Of a stretch of 64,000 nucleotides of DNA, positions 1-13,091 are shown one piece after another. The translations under genes and the position numbers were made by a program. The number at the start of each line of letters is the position of its first letter. Position 1 is the stretch's first letter. The notes under the pieces are model-generated. The model did no database searches, had not been told where the DNA came from, and saw only the letters and a list, made by a program, of their open reading frames with translations. Where the stretch lies: contig CM077645.1 in NCBI GenBank assembly GCA_039707465.1, positions 165,162,003 to 165,226,002 on the forward strand, given 5' to 3'. The DNA comes from Rhabdophis nuchalis. Its lineage: Eukaryota; Chordata; Lepidosauria; Squamata; Natricidae.

Positions 1-2180
1 AGGTTTTGTGGAATATGTTATGGACTACAGATAGAAAGTCACTAATACTGCTAGACAACAGTATAATATCGTTAACGGGACAATGGTATCAGTTCATTAA
101 ATTCTGCCTCTCTCTTCCTCTCTGTCACTCTGTTTCTCTAACTATCTGTCTGTCTCCAACTACATCCTCATCCAGAATCAGCTACTCATGTTTTCTTTCT
201 TTTTACCCCACCATTTCTCTCTTCCTTTTGGGATATCATCCAGGAAGCAAACTATAGTTTTTTATCTATCTTTCTGGAGAAAATCTGTCATCTGTTTTCA
301 AGGAATTCTAAAGGAATCAGGAATAGGCAAGAAATTCATGTTTATGTAAATCTATCTAATTCTCACCCTTCTACCTGAAATTAGCTTTTTTAACTACCAA
401 GATCTTTTAAGCCTGAAGGTTTTTCTTAAGGATTTGAAAAGTTGGCTCCAGAAAATTAAAAAATTAAAAACTCACTCTAAAGGATTATAGGTGATCTACC
501 CTGTATAATCAGTGTTAAGGAAATGAAAGGCATCTTTGAAAAATGTTGGGACAGAAATAGAATTTTGATCCTCATTCAGACGATGAACATATATTTTGGA
601 ATAGGTTTTTTTTTTTAAAAAACTGTGAACACTTTAATCAATAAATAATATAATAACAATTTGGGAAATGGAAGTAAATCACTTTAAAAAAAAAGTAGTT
701 AATATATATGTTAATCATTTAGATTTAGTCAAAGTTTTAAATCACTTTGGTGATTGCAACAGGAATCTGAATTGTGAATAACTGCGGACATATTGAATCA
801 ATTCATATGTTGATTTTACAGTTTGGTCCAGAGACTTTGGCAGCATTTAAAACTTTGCAATTACTAACAGCACCAGACTGTGCAATGGGTAATTTGAAAT
901 CTACAGCACTTTTTATGAACAATTAAAGAGGATTATATACTTTATTCCTTGCATATATTTCATGCCAGATATTATCTGAAGACTATGAAAAGTTGAACGC
1001 GGGACATAGAAAGACAAAACAAAAACATAACAAAAATCACAATTGGATTGTTAGTCTTGAACTGGTTATTTGCATTTTTAAAATATTTTGCTTAAGGGTT
1101 ATTATGGCTTTCTACTGATACAACAAAAATACTATGCAATCAAATTGTAATGCTGTGTTTCAAAATGGAGCTGGGATATATGTGTTTATGTCTGTGTGTA
1201 CATTTTTTGTTCTGTCTTTTGTGTCCCCCCCCCCTATATTGAAGTAATTGAATTAAAATTCAGAACTATGGAATTAAAGACAGCCTGGAAGACTCTGAGT
1301 GTTTCTGCATTCAAACCCAGCATTCCTGTGGTCTAATAATAATATGGGATAATTGTTTCACATTCATTACAATTCTACCCTAGAATCTATCATGTCAATA
1401 TGAAATCTAAATATACTGTCCATAAAGGAAACAAAAGAAATCAGAGAGAGAAATTCACTCCACTTAGATAGCTTTATTATCAGGGTGAGTCAATATCTCT
1501 AGGCTGCAGGAGAAGACGCCCAAAAGCAGATTTAACTTAGCTCTTTGCCATTAAGTCACCTCACCAGGCCTAGCAGCCACAGCTACTGCAGATCAAAAAA
1601 TGGTTACATATCTCCCTGGGAAAAGCTCTGAGAAATGCTATCATTAGCCAACCCACCTTAGGGTAAAGAAAGATAATGAATAACCTGAGATCCCAAACAC
1701 ATATGTTTTGAGGGCAGGGAAGGAGGGAGCCTCTCTCATGGGGGATGACCTTAAATTAGTTGGCAAAGCTCACTCCATGACTTTCTTTCTGAATGGGTTT
1801 AGATGCAATAACATGCTTCAGCCTAAAGACAGAATAAAAGTAGTTAGCACTAATTGAAAGCCTGGGACCTGTAAAAGATAACCTGAAGCCATTCTTCAAA
1901 TCTTAAAATAATAACACACTTCATAGCTGAAGGGGAAACCAAGGACAGAAAGTGTCTATCTCTGTTATCAATGACATGTAGGGTAGGCTTCCTGGTTTTT
2001 CTTGAGGTGTATTAGTCTTCAACTAATCTTGACATGCCAACCTGATCAATTTAAGGCATTTTGGAGAGACGTGTTTAAAAAGATCTGGAGGACAGTTTTG
2101 CCAAACTTTGCTTCATACAAAATTCCCCTTGCCTTTTCTATAATCCTTTAGGGAATCTTCCTATCTGCAAAATGGCAATT
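1..2180. other. AT-rich sequence, nothing recognised
   Basis: No coding exon, RNA gene or repeat family that I can name. It contains short homopolymer runs and a C9 run near 1226. The small open frame at 6-257 is pyrimidine-rich low-complexity DNA (repeated ctctct and tctgtctg) and not a credible gene. Confidence 0.5.
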
Positions 2181-2184
2181 TGAG

Positions 2185-2430
2185 ACCCAAGCATGGGATG
2201 GGGTGAGCTCCTGATCCTGCTCGAACTCCTGCCAACCTCGCAGTTCAAAAGCATGCAAATACAAGAAGATAAATACAGGTACCACTTTCTTGGGAAGGTA
2301 AACAGTGTTCTATGCATCTTATGCAAGACACATTACTATGGATACATCTTCAGACAATGCTGGCAATCTTGGTTAGGAAACAGAGATGGTTGTTACCCCA
2401 TTTCCACCCCACCACTGAATCAGACACAAC
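2185..2430 (+). repeat. diverged tRNA-derived SINE (Sauria-SINE-like body)
   Basis: The body shares successive blocks with the better copies in this window: 'ctcctgccaacct', 'gcagttcaaaagcatgcaaat', a 'gggaaggtaa' block, 'agtgttc', 'acatcttcagacaatgctgg' and a degraded 'aaacagagatgg' block. The tRNA-like head and the ACCTTT tail are not clear. Boundaries are approximate and no target duplication was found. The open frames on both strands here are repeat translations. Confidence 0.6.
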
Positions 2431-2771
2431 TGGACAGGAGAAACCTTTGCATTTTACTTTTTTTAATACAATGGTGAAGGATTTATCCTAGAACTGGAGA
2501 GAGCCAGGTTTAAGTTTACTTTTAGTTAGAAAATGGTGTACAAAAAAGATCAGTATTATTGAAGCTATGACCCCTTTTTACATGCACTTCACTTTATGCA
2601 ATGGATGCTGGAAGAGGAAGGAGTTTAGCTGCTGGTTTGTGCTCTTTACTCCCACCCCACCTGATGATCCCATTTGAGAACAAGAGAAATAGACCCAATG
2701 AATGTTATCTCTCAATGTCCTAACTGAACCTGGTTTTGACTACTCAATCTAAATACAAGATCATGACTAGA

Positions 2772-3000
2772 AAGTGCCGTGAGTGGCGCACTGGTTAGAA
2801 TGCAGTCATACAGGCTAATTCTGCTGACTGCAAGAAGTTTGATCCTGACCGGCTCAAGGTTGATTCAGGCTTCCATCCTTCTGCGTTCGGTAAAATGAGG
2901 ACCCAGATTGTTGAGCGCAATATGCCAACTCTGTTAACCACTTAGACAGAGCTGTAAAGCATATAAAGTGGCATATAAGTCTACTGCTAGTGTTAGTGCC
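2772..3000 (+). repeat. tRNA-derived SINE with L2/MIR-like tail
   Basis: It starts with an A-box-like stretch (gtggcgcactggttagaatg). A 'ggctcaaggttgattcaggcttccatccttc' type body follows, then 'ggtaaaatgaggacccagattgtt', then a tail ending 'gcatataaagtggcatataagtc' of the type shared with L2 LINEs. A reverse-orientation relative lies at 25370-25566. It is a retroposon, not a tRNA gene: there is no cloverleaf after the first arm. Confidence 0.65.
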
Positions 3001-3274
3001 ATGACTATCTGTATAAGTGTATTAAAACCCATTCTCCATTTGGCTGTTGTTTTTTCTGTGAAAGAGATCTCTCTTTTTCTGCCTCTTTCTTTTAACAATT
3101 GTTTGCTGATTTGTTCTATGCACCTCTTGTTCTGAGATGACAGGTTGTGCTGCTGTTGCAGCTTCTGCTTTTCTCTAGTATTTTTCTATCCTTCTTTAGG
3201 ATTCCTGGCTAAAAATCACTTCTTGATCTCAAAAAGTCCTGCGGTGATGCTTTCTTCTCACACTTCCTCATCAC

Positions 3275-3361
3275 AGTGTTTTTCAATCTTAGCAACTTTA
3301 AGATATGTGGACTTTTAACTCCCAGGATTCCTCAGCCAGCGAAGCTTGAGAAACACGGTCC
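3275..3361. mobile_element. short hAT-like MITE, degraded
   Basis: Opposed ends read 'cagtgtttttcaatcttagc' on the left and, on the reverse strand of the right end, 'gaccgtgtttctcaagcttc'. The centre holds the 'caactttaaga...tgtggactt..aactcccaggattc' block that is also found in the clearer palindromic element at 39297-39427. No 8-bp duplication could be confirmed. Confidence 0.45.
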
Positions 3362-6013
3362 TATGCAATTAACTGAAACATGAGAAACTAGGAAGTCTTT
3401 AAACTGTAGGGAGATGGCTCGAATATGAAAAAAAAATCATACATGCATTGTGCTAAGGATTGCTGTTTAGAAATACTGAGCAGTGCTGTACTGCATTATC
3501 AGAAATCAAGGTAAAGATTATTAGAAACAACTGTACATTCTCTTTCATTTCTCCCTGCCTCTCTTTCCTATTTTTGCACCTGTGAAAAGCTTTAAAATTG
3601 CAATTGCTCTGCTCTTTTTCATTCTGTGCAACAGGAAAGCTGAGAATCAGATTTTGCTTGTGGTTTTTGAAATTTATTTGCTGAAAGGCTGCAACATTCA
3701 GACATTCCCAAAGGTTCATCCTTTGAAAGTTACAATCTTTCAGCATATATTTCACATACATTTAATTATCACACGCTTAGTTATCATGCTAATTATTTTG
3801 TAGAAGAAAAGTGGACCTCTCTGTCTACTTTTTCAGCATATCTTTTATTGATTTGCAGATGCATATAGCAGCAACTACCATCTACATAGATTTTCTGCAT
3901 CATTCAGTTGACATTATGCATTTTCTGTCATTTCCACTGAAATAATTCACTTCAATATCTAAAACTTCATTTGCTAGTACTACAGATGGAACATTCTTTC
4001 TTCACCTACAGAAAAGTTAATGGAGTACTTGACATCTTGACAAGTTTGCCTTGAAAGGATTCAAACCTGAGTACAATTGGTGTCTACTTGAATAACAATA
4101 TTATCCACTTATTTACTGGCAGCTAAATAGCCACTTTTTTTATTCAATCACTTTATTTAAAAAGGTCTTTAATCTGAAAAGTTCTTTTTTTTCCCCTTTC
4201 CATAATGGTGACTTGGATTGAACAAGGACTCATCTATAAGACAAGGAAATTGTGTGTGTGTCACTCCCTTAAATCTCGAATCAAGGGCAAATGCATAGCA
4301 TAAAAGTCTATATACTATAGATGAACATTGTTAGCGTACAGCTGTACTTATTTTTATATCATTTTGTCCATAGTGAATTAAAAAAAACTGCTTTTGCATT
4401 GGAGTGAAGAGGAAGAATCTTGAAAAAGAAGATCATGTTTTTAATTTTAAAAAATAGCTGATTTAAATAATGTTCTGAAAACTGAAAAAAAATACTATGG
4501 AGGTTAAATAGTGCCTTTCTAGGATTGTCAGGGAGATGTTAAAGAAATCAAGATGGTACCCACAATCATGTGATCACTTTCCCACCCTTTTTATGTGTTT
4601 GGTGTTTGCAACACATATAAAAAGAACAGGGCAGCAATCATTTGGTCCCAACCACCATTTGATTTATTTTATTTTGTTTACTTTCGTGTCAATACCCTTT
4701 CATCTTTCCCTTTAATACACTAATTTTAGTAACATTTTCCCCACATATTTTCTTCTGCATTCTGAAGTGTTTTCTTCCATTTTTTGCTTCCTGGGAATTC
4801 TGACTCTACATCTTGGTTTGCATCAAGATTAGGCTTTCACCAGAAATTTAGACAAAGGCACAAAATGAAATGACGTGCTTCCATTAAATGTAAATCTTGT
4901 TTCTTATTAATAGATAGATGCATATGTTTTTGCAACAGGCTGAAAGTTGAAAAAGTGTGAAATGGTTAGCTATCATCATGCCTCAGGAGAGGAATATAAA
5001 ACAGTAGCCTCACTTGTTCTTTTTTTATTCATTATTTGCAGTTGGCAGCCTCTGTATGATGTTGGCTGATCTTTAGAATAGGTTGATTACTTGGATGAGG
5101 GATTACCATAAGAAGGTAGGGAGACAGCAAAGGTAAGTTACTTCCATCCTTAAAAAGGAGGAACTTGTTCTAGTAGAACTACCTAAAAATCTGCATTCTG
5201 GATTAATGCAGTCTATGCAGCAGTCTTTTCTAAGCACTTGGTAGATCCTGCTGGAATTACATATTTGCCTCAAGCATTAAACCACATCAATGGTATGCTA
5301 TTGGTACAAGTGTCTAATTACCTGATTGAAAATCAATAGCAATTCTTGGCTATGGAGATATACATATCACTTTGTGGGACAGTCTTTGAGACCTCAGGAT
5401 GAACTTCCCTTAATCCTAAGAATTAAAAATAAGCCATGAATGTCTAAATTGTACTAAATACTACACAGAAGCTAGGAAAAGCTCATTAAGTAAATGACAC
5501 CTTTCTTTGCCACAAAGAAGCTTAGGCACTAGGCACTTAGCTTTCTCTTCTTATTCACTTCAAAGCAAGGGAGTTTGTCCTTAATTCTGCAGTGCATTTA
5601 CACTTTTACATCGTTTTGAGGGGTATTTAAAGTATACCAATAATGAGAAAGAGCTGACTGAGAAAACCTATTATTTATTTTGTTTCTAAACTCATTTTTC
5701 TTAAAGAAAGATCCAAATAATTGGAAAGAGAACATGAATTCATGGATAAGAGCATATCCATGAAAATGCAGGTGAAGGGTAACCGAATGCAAGTGAAGTT
5801 GTTGCTGATGTTGTTTTGCACCATGTAAAAAATACAGTAGGCAATATCTGCCTATAAGAGATTGAGTTTATAAACTTGGATAGTGGGTATGAATAGATAC
5901 ATGGATAGTCAGAAACAGTAAATCAATCTTTTACACACAGTTGAAAGTTACAATGCATGAACAAAGAGAAAGAATTTTGGTATATGCCTCAAGATTCTTA
6001 AATTAAATGAAGG
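3362..6013. other. AT-rich sequence, nothing recognised
   Basis: No exon or repeat family recognised. Short open frames (for example 3582-3803 on plus and 3453-3761 on minus) have no domain features and overlap each other on opposite strands. Confidence 0.5.
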
Positions 6014-6144
6014 CAGGTCCATCAAACCGATGGCCCATGGGCCGGATGGGTCACCCACAGGCCACTCCCAACCCAGCGTCGTAAAGGCAATAAGGTTGTA
6101 ATATGTCACGATATGTCACGTGACACGATTGAGTTTGACACCTG
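6014..6144. mobile_element. hAT-type MITE (caggt..caaac family), degraded
   Basis: The left end reads 'caggtccatcaaac' and the right end, reversed, reads 'caggtgtcaaactc'. Between them are 'ggcccatgggcc' and 'gatatgtcacgtgacac', blocks shared with the well-preserved element at 61320-61442. Flanking 8-mers no longer match, so the copy is old or the ends are eroded. Confidence 0.6.
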
Positions 6145-6589
6145 TGTTCTGTTACAGTTGTTATATGGACCTTGTATGCGGCTTTATTCCTCTTTAGCAT
6201 TCCTCTCAGTGATGCATTTCTTGCCTCTCTAGGATTTACTTTTGTGAGGCACTTCCTGTTCCTGTAGAAAGTTATATTCTCATTGGCTAGTATAGTGTTT
6301 TGCAGAGACCTGGAAATCAGAGGGCTGGCACGCACATGCTTGGTGGAGCTCAGCTGGGCTATGGCTCATGTGCCGGCAAAGAGGCCACATGCCACCTGTG
6401 GCACATGTGCTATAGTTTCACCATCACAGACATAGGCAAAAGAAGGAAAGAAGGACTCCATATAAAGAAGGAGGACCCCATACACCATTCAGTCACTGTG
6501 ATTTGCTCATGATGGAATGTGTAAGCTAAAGAGAGAAATGATGTTACTTTATTAGAGTCTGGCAAGTTTTTTTGCAAGAATGAAAATGT
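6145..6589. other. unassigned sequence, possible repeat
   Basis: The stretch 6300-6420 (ggaaatcagagggctggcacg...gccggcaaagaggccacatgcc) is more GC-rich than its surroundings and looks transposon-derived. I cannot name it. No coding features. Confidence 0.3.
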
Positions 6590-8800
6590 TTATAGGGTTT
6601 TTTTTTTGAAAAAAAATTTATTTTTATTTTTAAGCAAACACAACACAGAAAATCCTTTTTCTTTACCTACTACAGAAAGTGTATCAGTTGGTTACAAAAA
6701 GCTTTCGTGTATCTCTTCCATAGTCATCACCTATAATTAATATCAAATCATATGTTTTAAATCAAATATATTTATACATATTACTATCATCATGCCTCAA
6801 TTTTCATTTGACTATAATTGTTTTAATCTCCTTCTGCACAGAATATTCCAAAATTTGAAGCATAACCACATAATGGCATTTCATTAGCTATTTCCAATAT
6901 CATCCAATAACATTACATCCTTATGGCTTGTTCTGGATAGAAGTCAATAATATTTAGTAACAAAGTTTCTAGTCCTCCTTTCTGAAACTGTTTACAATTT
7001 ATGTCCAAATTTTGACTTTTATTAAGCCAATACATATATACACTTTGTTATCATTATCAATCATTTGCTTGACTATATCCATTATCATAACATTAACTTA
7101 ATTCTTTATTATTAGCTTTTGTATATAACAAAAATTTCTAATCTTCCTTTCATAGTTACCATTTACTATTTGTATCCAATTACCTCTTATCAAACCAATA
7201 CATATGCATATATTATTATCATTATCAATTGTTTATTTAACCATATCCATTATCACTAAATTTCACTAAATTTAACTAATTTCTGATTGTACACTTTCAT
7301 ATATCAACCTGTATTTTTCCACTAATAATGCAATCTTATGTCTTTTGCCATTTATGGAATTAATCTTCTAATTATCTCCTTGGTCAAATTTGTATGGACT
7401 TCTCTTCACAGCTCATTGCTTGTTGCATCTCTTATATAATCTCGATACCTTCCATCTGTTTCTTTAATCAGCTTATCTTTCGTTATCAATGGTGTTTCTG
7501 ATAAGATTTCTCTCCTTAAATCCATCAATTCTTCTCTTTTTTCTTCTTCTGCGCCTTGCCATCTGGGGTAGAGTTCCTGGCCATCTAGTTCCCCTTTCCA
7601 TATTCCACTTTTTCCATTTCCAACCACAATCCATTCACCGTAGATATCAATAGATTTCTTATTTTTGTATTCATTTTTCTCTTCAGTTTTTAGGACTCTA
7701 ACCTCCACTTTTTCCAATTGATAAACATCTTCAAATTCTCCATCATATTTTGCTGTTATATGCTCTATATGCTTTCCAGTTTCTTCTCGATTCTCTCTGA
7801 TACTTCTAGTAATTTTTGGATTTCAAACATTATCTTTTGCAATGTTAAAGTTTCTTTTGGATGTTGATGTTGTGCCATTCTTCCAACTGGTAGACAGTAC
7901 CACTCTGGCTTTCAAAGCTTTTAATTAGATTAACCACAAATTCATTTATAATCTTTCACAATAAGACCTTGTTTTCACTTTTCTCTAGTTGACAATAAAG
8001 TTCAAAAGAACACCTGCATAAACAATTTGTGCTCTTCTTCTTATCACTCTCTGTAAATAAGCTGCAAGGTCTTGAAGTGCAAAATCAAAATGATCAAAGA
8101 AAGAAATGAAAGTACAATGTTTCCAAGGGTCAAACCTCCAGCCTCCAAGTGGCAGTGTTGCTTCCTTTTCCTCTGATGTTACAACCCTCTTTGTACTCCT
8201 TTTGTATCTTTTTTATATTCCAAGTTTAAAAAAAGTAAAATTCTTGAATGCAATAAAGTAGAAAAAGGGAAAAAATCTCATGTAGAAATGAAAAAAAAGG
8301 ATTTTAATACAAAAAAATAGAAGAAGAAAGACTAATCCATTTGCTTTAAAAGGCTTGCGCAAATTCCATCCATAAAATAGCATTTAAAAAGTAAGATACA
8401 CTGTCCAATGGAATGCAAAGCTTAATTTCGCCTTTTATTTCTTCTGTTCTCAAATTCAATTTAGTTTTAAGATTTTTTGGGGGTAGTCTCTTTTAAAACA
8501 GTAAAAATTCCTCACCAGCTGTAGACACTTTCTCTTTCCATTTCCTTCCATTCCAGAGCCGTCCCAACTTCATCAACCTGGGCTGAGCTTTTGTCAATGG
8601 CTAGAAGAACTTCTCCTGGATCAATCAGGGACTTTGCAGAGTCCCTGAGATCAGGAGGACATATTCTTCCTGATCGCCATCTCTGCAGAATGGTTTAGGT
8701 CCATATGTAATGTCCAGCAGCAAAAGTATCGACTGCAATCTCAGGTCGTGTCGTTGTGACGTTGGATTCTCCTCGTGTATAGGGGTGGTTTTTTTTTTAT
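6590..8800 (-). mobile_element. LINE-like element with ORF1-like frame, no RT seen (HAL1-type?)
   Basis: On the minus strand the unit runs from a GC-richer leader (about 8800 down to 8470, with a poly-T tract on plus at 8788-8799 that is A-rich on minus) through an ORF1-like region at about 7878-7406 to an A-rich 3' end near 6600. No reverse transcriptase motif is visible. This layout resembles ORF1-only L1 relatives known as half-LINEs. The family name is an inference from layout; the sequence match is only suggestive. Confidence 0.4.
7406..7878 (-). pseudogene. ORF1-like protein remnant, frameshifted
   Basis: An ATG at 7878 on the minus strand opens a lysine- and glutamate-rich, coiled-coil-like frame (begins MAQHQHPKETLTLQKIM). 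It reaches a stop near 7770. A second frame, one base off, carries on to 7406 and is also charged (EEEKREELMDLRREILSE). The two fit one ancestral RNA-binding or coiled-coil ORF1 broken by an indel near 7770. There is no zinc knuckle or RRM motif that I can point to. This is a decayed retroposon product, not a host gene. Confidence 0.4.
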
Positions 8801-10247
8801 TCTCTCTTGTTCAGGGGAAGATTTTAGACTATAAAAGCCTTCCTGTAATTAATAAATATATTTTAATAGTATAAAAATAGATATGTAGGAGAATACTTTA
8901 AAGTTTTCTTGTATTTGTTATAATTCACATTGAATACTTTAAAGTGTGTCATTCTTATTCTTAAATAATGATACTTTGCTATTTTGATTGCAATTTCAAT
9001 CTGTCAAAAGACTACCTGACTAGACTGAAATCTTCATGTTTTACTGCTAGTATCTGTTGAAGGAAATATAAAGATTTTGATTGAAATATAGAGAAAGGTA
9101 GACTTATTCAGTGGAATAAGTAGAGCACAGCTGTAGCCTAACGGTTATGTCTAATGGGGATAGTTCATTTGCAGGTTCAATCAATGGAATTAAAAGGCCT
9201 GCAGTTCTCTAGTTATGACATGGCTTCCTATGTCACCCCAATTATGGCATGGAAGCATGTCCTTCTCACTAGTATTTGCACACTTTGGAAACCCTGAATA
9301 TACTTGCCCCAGAATGTGTTTTGTCTTCTTCCCAATCTGTGTAAGAGGACACATTTGCAATTTTTTCATCATAGCTTTAAACCCAGAGGTTAGAATATGA
9401 TGTTTGGAATGGTGATATAAAGGTCTAAATGAAGAAATTGGGGTCTTTGACCTCAATTTCTGTTTTCGTTTAAGGGGGGAGAGTCACTGTGTTTATAAGT
9501 CAAATCAAAATAACCTATACTGGACAATTTAATCTACTAAATTTGAGCAGTGAAAATATATCAGACTTTTGTATTTCTCTTTTTCCTTCTTTCATAATTG
9601 TTCCCTCTTATATAGGATTATATCAAAATTTTAAACAGGGCTGATTCAATTCAAAATCAAATCTCTTGAATCTCTAAACTTGGAACCCTTTTTTCTACAT
9701 TAATTCAAAGATCTAATTCAAATCAACCTAAAACAATGTTTGAATACAAGTGTCAAATCAAATTGCCTTCCAGATCACAAAATTAACTCAATTTATAAAC
9801 CCAATTGATGATTAAGAGTGATTTCCTTTAGTTTTAACATTCTTCTAGTTTGAGTTTTAACATTTAACATTATGACCTTCCAATGCTCATTAATTAAAAC
9901 TGTAGATCTTACTATCCTTAAACTGGACATAGGCTATCAACCAGGATAATCAAATAGGATATAGATTTTTAAAACAACTGACAGGAATATAGAGGTTTGG
10001 TAATTTTTATGATGGAGAATAAGTTTGCTCTTTGTTTGTTTTATGGTCAGTGAAAATTGTTTTTGAAAATAAAAAAAAATTATTTTGATGAAAATTAAAA
10101 GAAATTTCTTAATAGCATAATGATGATTACAGAAGAAATCCTACATTTTAACTGGCATGAAGTATGGACAGAAATGTATTTCATGACATCTGGAGAATTA
10201 TCCTCTACATCCAGGCCAAGTACAATTTTGTGCTAAGTTGCAGAAGA
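8801..10247. other. AT-rich sequence, nothing recognised
   Basis: No exon found. A weak tRNA-like stretch sits near 9130-9185 (gtagcctaacggttatgtc ... ggttcaatc), which may be the head of an old SINE, but the rest cannot be followed. Confidence 0.4.
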
Positions 10248-10625
10248 ACATTCAATACAATACAATAGCAGAGTTGGAAGGGACCTTGTAGGTCTTCTAG
10301 TCCAACCCCCTGCATGGGCAGGAACCTTATACCATTTCAGACAAATGGCTATCCAACATCCTCTTAAAGAGTTCCAGGGTTGGGGCATTCACAACTTCTG
10401 GAGGCAAGCTGTTCCAGAGGTTAATTGTTCTAACTGTCAGGAAATTTCTCCTCAGCTCCAAGTTGCTTCTCTCCTTGATTAGTTTCCACCCATTCAGAGG
10501 GAAACAACAACATTGTTCTTCCATAAAGTTGCGAGTACAGGTTCCTCTAATAATTTCTCTTTCTCTTTCCCAAGGTGGCTCGGTGAACTTTGGACTTGCC
10601 AGCTGGAAAACTGACAGCCTTTGAG
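10248..10625 (-). mobile_element. CR1-type LINE 3' fragment
   Basis: Antisense CR1 3' end. The plus strand shows the (AATAC)n tail, then 'gagttggaagggacct', 'cttctagtccaaccccctgc' and the complement of the ORF2 C-terminus. Read on minus it encodes the recurring segment with RRNFLTVRTINLWNSLPPEV followed by NAPTLELFKRM, the C-terminal end of the CR1 reverse transcriptase polyprotein. The copy is 5'-truncated, as usual for CR1. Confidence 0.85.
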
Positions 10626-10654
10626 TGGCATACAATGAGGTGAACTGCCATCTT

Positions 10655-10815
10655 TACAGCAGCTATTGCCAACTTAACAATTCAATAATATGTAAATGTG
10701 AATAGATAAATAGGAAAGTGCTGACTGCAGAAACTTCTTTGGACAACACTGGCTCAATGGCCCTTGAAATGGAAAGGAGCACTACCCCCTATAATCAGGC
10801 AACAATGTGGAGTAA
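10655..10815 (+). repeat. diverged SINE fragment (Sauria-SINE-like body)
   Basis: Blocks 'attcaataatatgtaaatg', 'gatagataaataggaaag'-like, 'ggacaacactggctc' and 'gaaatggaaaggagcacta' correspond in order to the middle and 3' parts of the Sauria-type SINEs elsewhere in the window. Head and tail are missing. Confidence 0.45.
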
Positions 10816-11004
10816 AAAAATCCTCCCTTGGTTGCTTGAATGGAGACATCTCATACTCAAGTAGGCAACATCATCCGTGTGAGAGAGTGTGGTTCCACTC
10901 CTGAGCTACCTACGTTATTTTCTGTTAAACAGATACATGTCATTTTTTTGCCTTTTTCCCTTTCCTTCCCTCTCCTATGTTTCAGAGCTGTGGTTCTATT
11001 CAAG

Positions 11005-11245
11005 GCTTTCATTTTTCCTTTATTTTATTTATTTTATTTTATTAAATTTATATAACTGCGCCTATCTCCCCGGAGGGACTCAGGGCGGTGCACAGGAAAT
11101 ACAAAACATAGCAATAATAAATATAATTTAAGGCTAAAATCCAATTAAATACGAGATGCCCTGTGCTAAAAATTCCCTAGTACTATTAACCCATTTAAAA
11201 TCCAATTAAAACAGTTTAAAATTCAGTCTACAAACATGGTTGTGA
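11005..11245 (-). mobile_element. L2-type LINE 3' end
   Basis: The antisense tail begins with a (TTTTA)n run on plus and then 'ctatctccccggagggactcagggcggtgcacagg'. This is closely matched by the second antisense copy at 14215-14445, including the downstream 'aaaatccaattaaa' block. Only 3' UTR sequence is present. Confidence 0.7.
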
Positions 11246-11689
11246 GGATTAGGCTTTCTCGGTGGTTTGTACTTTGTCACTTCTACTTTTGCCATGGCTT
11301 TTCCTATTTCATTACAGTCCAGTAACCAGTGTAACAGTCTTGGAAATGGGAGTGGGGAGAAGGGAAGAATAGTTTGAGCCTGCCAGAACCAAACCATATA
11401 TGTGGCAATTTAAGGACAGCTCCTGTCCCAGGCTACAGTACTGCTCAATTTCTCGATCCACATTTCTCTTCCTCTCCGTTTGCCCTCTGTAAGCACACAC
11501 CTCTCTCTTTTTTTGTTGCTATGTAGCTTTTTCTCTATGTTATTGTTTGTTTGTTCACTTGTATGTCCAATTTGCTCTGCTCCTTTCCCCTCTGCATAAA
11601 TACTCCTTTCTTTTGTTCCTTTGCTGCTACCTATGGCTCTAAGTCATTCCTCAACAAACACATACTTTTACATTTCCAAAATTCTGTTT

Positions 11690-12150
11690 TCTACTTCTGC
11701 TCTCCTCATACATCCCTTCGGCCGATTCGCTCCCACAGAGAAGGACTTCTCCGGGTGCCGTCCACTAGGCAATGCCAGCAGGCGACGCCCAGGGGAAGGG
11801 CCTTCTCTGTGATGGGCCCAACCCTTTGGAACGACCTACCCCCTGTTATCAGAACTACCACGGACCTCCGCTCCTTCCGTCAGAAACTTAAGACTCATTT
11901 GTTCCATCAAGCCAGCTTGGCCTAATTTATGCTTCTCGCCCCAGTCTGTAATATAAATTGTTTTATTCGGTTTTTAATGGGTTACAGTTTTTAATGTTTA
12001 TAAAGTCGTACAGGGTTATTTAATTCAATTTTAATTTTGTATGTATTGTTATGTTTTTAGAAGTTTTAATTTTTCCTGTACACCGCCCCAAGTCCCTTCG
12101 GGGAAAGGGGGCGGTCTAGAAATTCAATAAAATAAAATAAATAAATAAAT
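11690..12150 (+). mobile_element. L2-type LINE 3' end with ORF2 C-terminus
   Basis: The frame in 11700-11925 encodes the C-terminal end of an L2-family reverse transcriptase. The markers are HREGLLRVPSTRQCQQATPR, then GRAFSVMGPTLWNDLPP, then LKTHLFHQ. The 3' UTR follows, with a hairpin-like 'accgccccaagtcccttcgggg...gggcggt' and an (AAATA/AAAT)n tail at 12123-12150. It is 5'-truncated. A longer relative lies at 59105-60130. Confidence 0.85.
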
Positions 12151-12240
12151 GTCTTCAGTTAGCACTCTCATACCTTACTCCCTTTTCCTTAAGTCTTGCT
12201 TTCTTTCACTTCACATTGCTTGCGATTCAGTATTAACGCT

Positions 12241-12345
12241 TGGTCTGTGTGTGTGTGTGTCTGTCTGTCTGTCTGTCTGTCTGTCACTCCCTGTCTCTGT
12301 CTCTGTCTGTGTGTGTGTGTCTCTCTCTCCCTCGCTCCCTCTTAG
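12241..12345 (+). repeat. GT/CTGT/CT microsatellite cluster
   Basis: Runs of (GT)n, (CTGT)n, (CTCTGT)n, (GT)n and (CT)n in succession. The open frame that crosses it is low complexity. Confidence 0.9.
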
Positions 12346-13059
12346 CATAGACAGCAAGAACTTCAGATGACTCATTTTGAGTTATTAGAACTGATTTAGA
12401 AAGCACTGCATATTGCAGTCAGAGGGAAAATTTTAGAGCTGAAGGATCAGAATGTGCTGCCCAAATGAAAGATATGTCTGTGTCCAGGAGTAGGATTGAA
12501 AACCACTGGGGGAAGAAGAAAGCTGGCTTTATTGGGAACTTTTATGCTAAGGTTATTATAATAGAATGTTATAATAAAATGTTATGTAATAGACAAAAGG
12601 GCATTTTTTTCTGACTATTTTCCTCCTAAGTCTTATATTCATGAAACTAAAGCATGAAAAGCTGCTATGGTGAAGACAGAACCTACATATACTGTAACTA
12701 CATTTGGAAGGCTAATTTGTTCCATTTGGTGGCACCAATAATTGAAAGTCTACCATAAACAGTCCCTTTATTGGGGAAAGGTAAATGCTTGTAATGCTTG
12801 CTTTATTTTCCTTTTCATCCTATTTACTCTATAATGGCACAAATAACCGCTATTAATTTTCTAGCTGGCATTTTAAAAAGTGATTTGGGTAATCTACAGG
12901 TCTCCAAAGTTGGCAACTTTAAGTCTTGTGGACAGTCATGTATTTGAAGAGTCTGAATATGAATAAAATCAATCACATGGTACCTCCTGATGGTCAATAT
13001 AAAACTATTGAAAAACCTGCCTTTCATATTACCTTGATTTTCTTTTGGTGACAGAAAAT

Positions 13060-13091
<32 letters not shown>

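Noticed and set aside
2772..2830. A tRNA gene
   Set aside because: Only an A-box-like head is present, followed by SINE body; there is no full cloverleaf.
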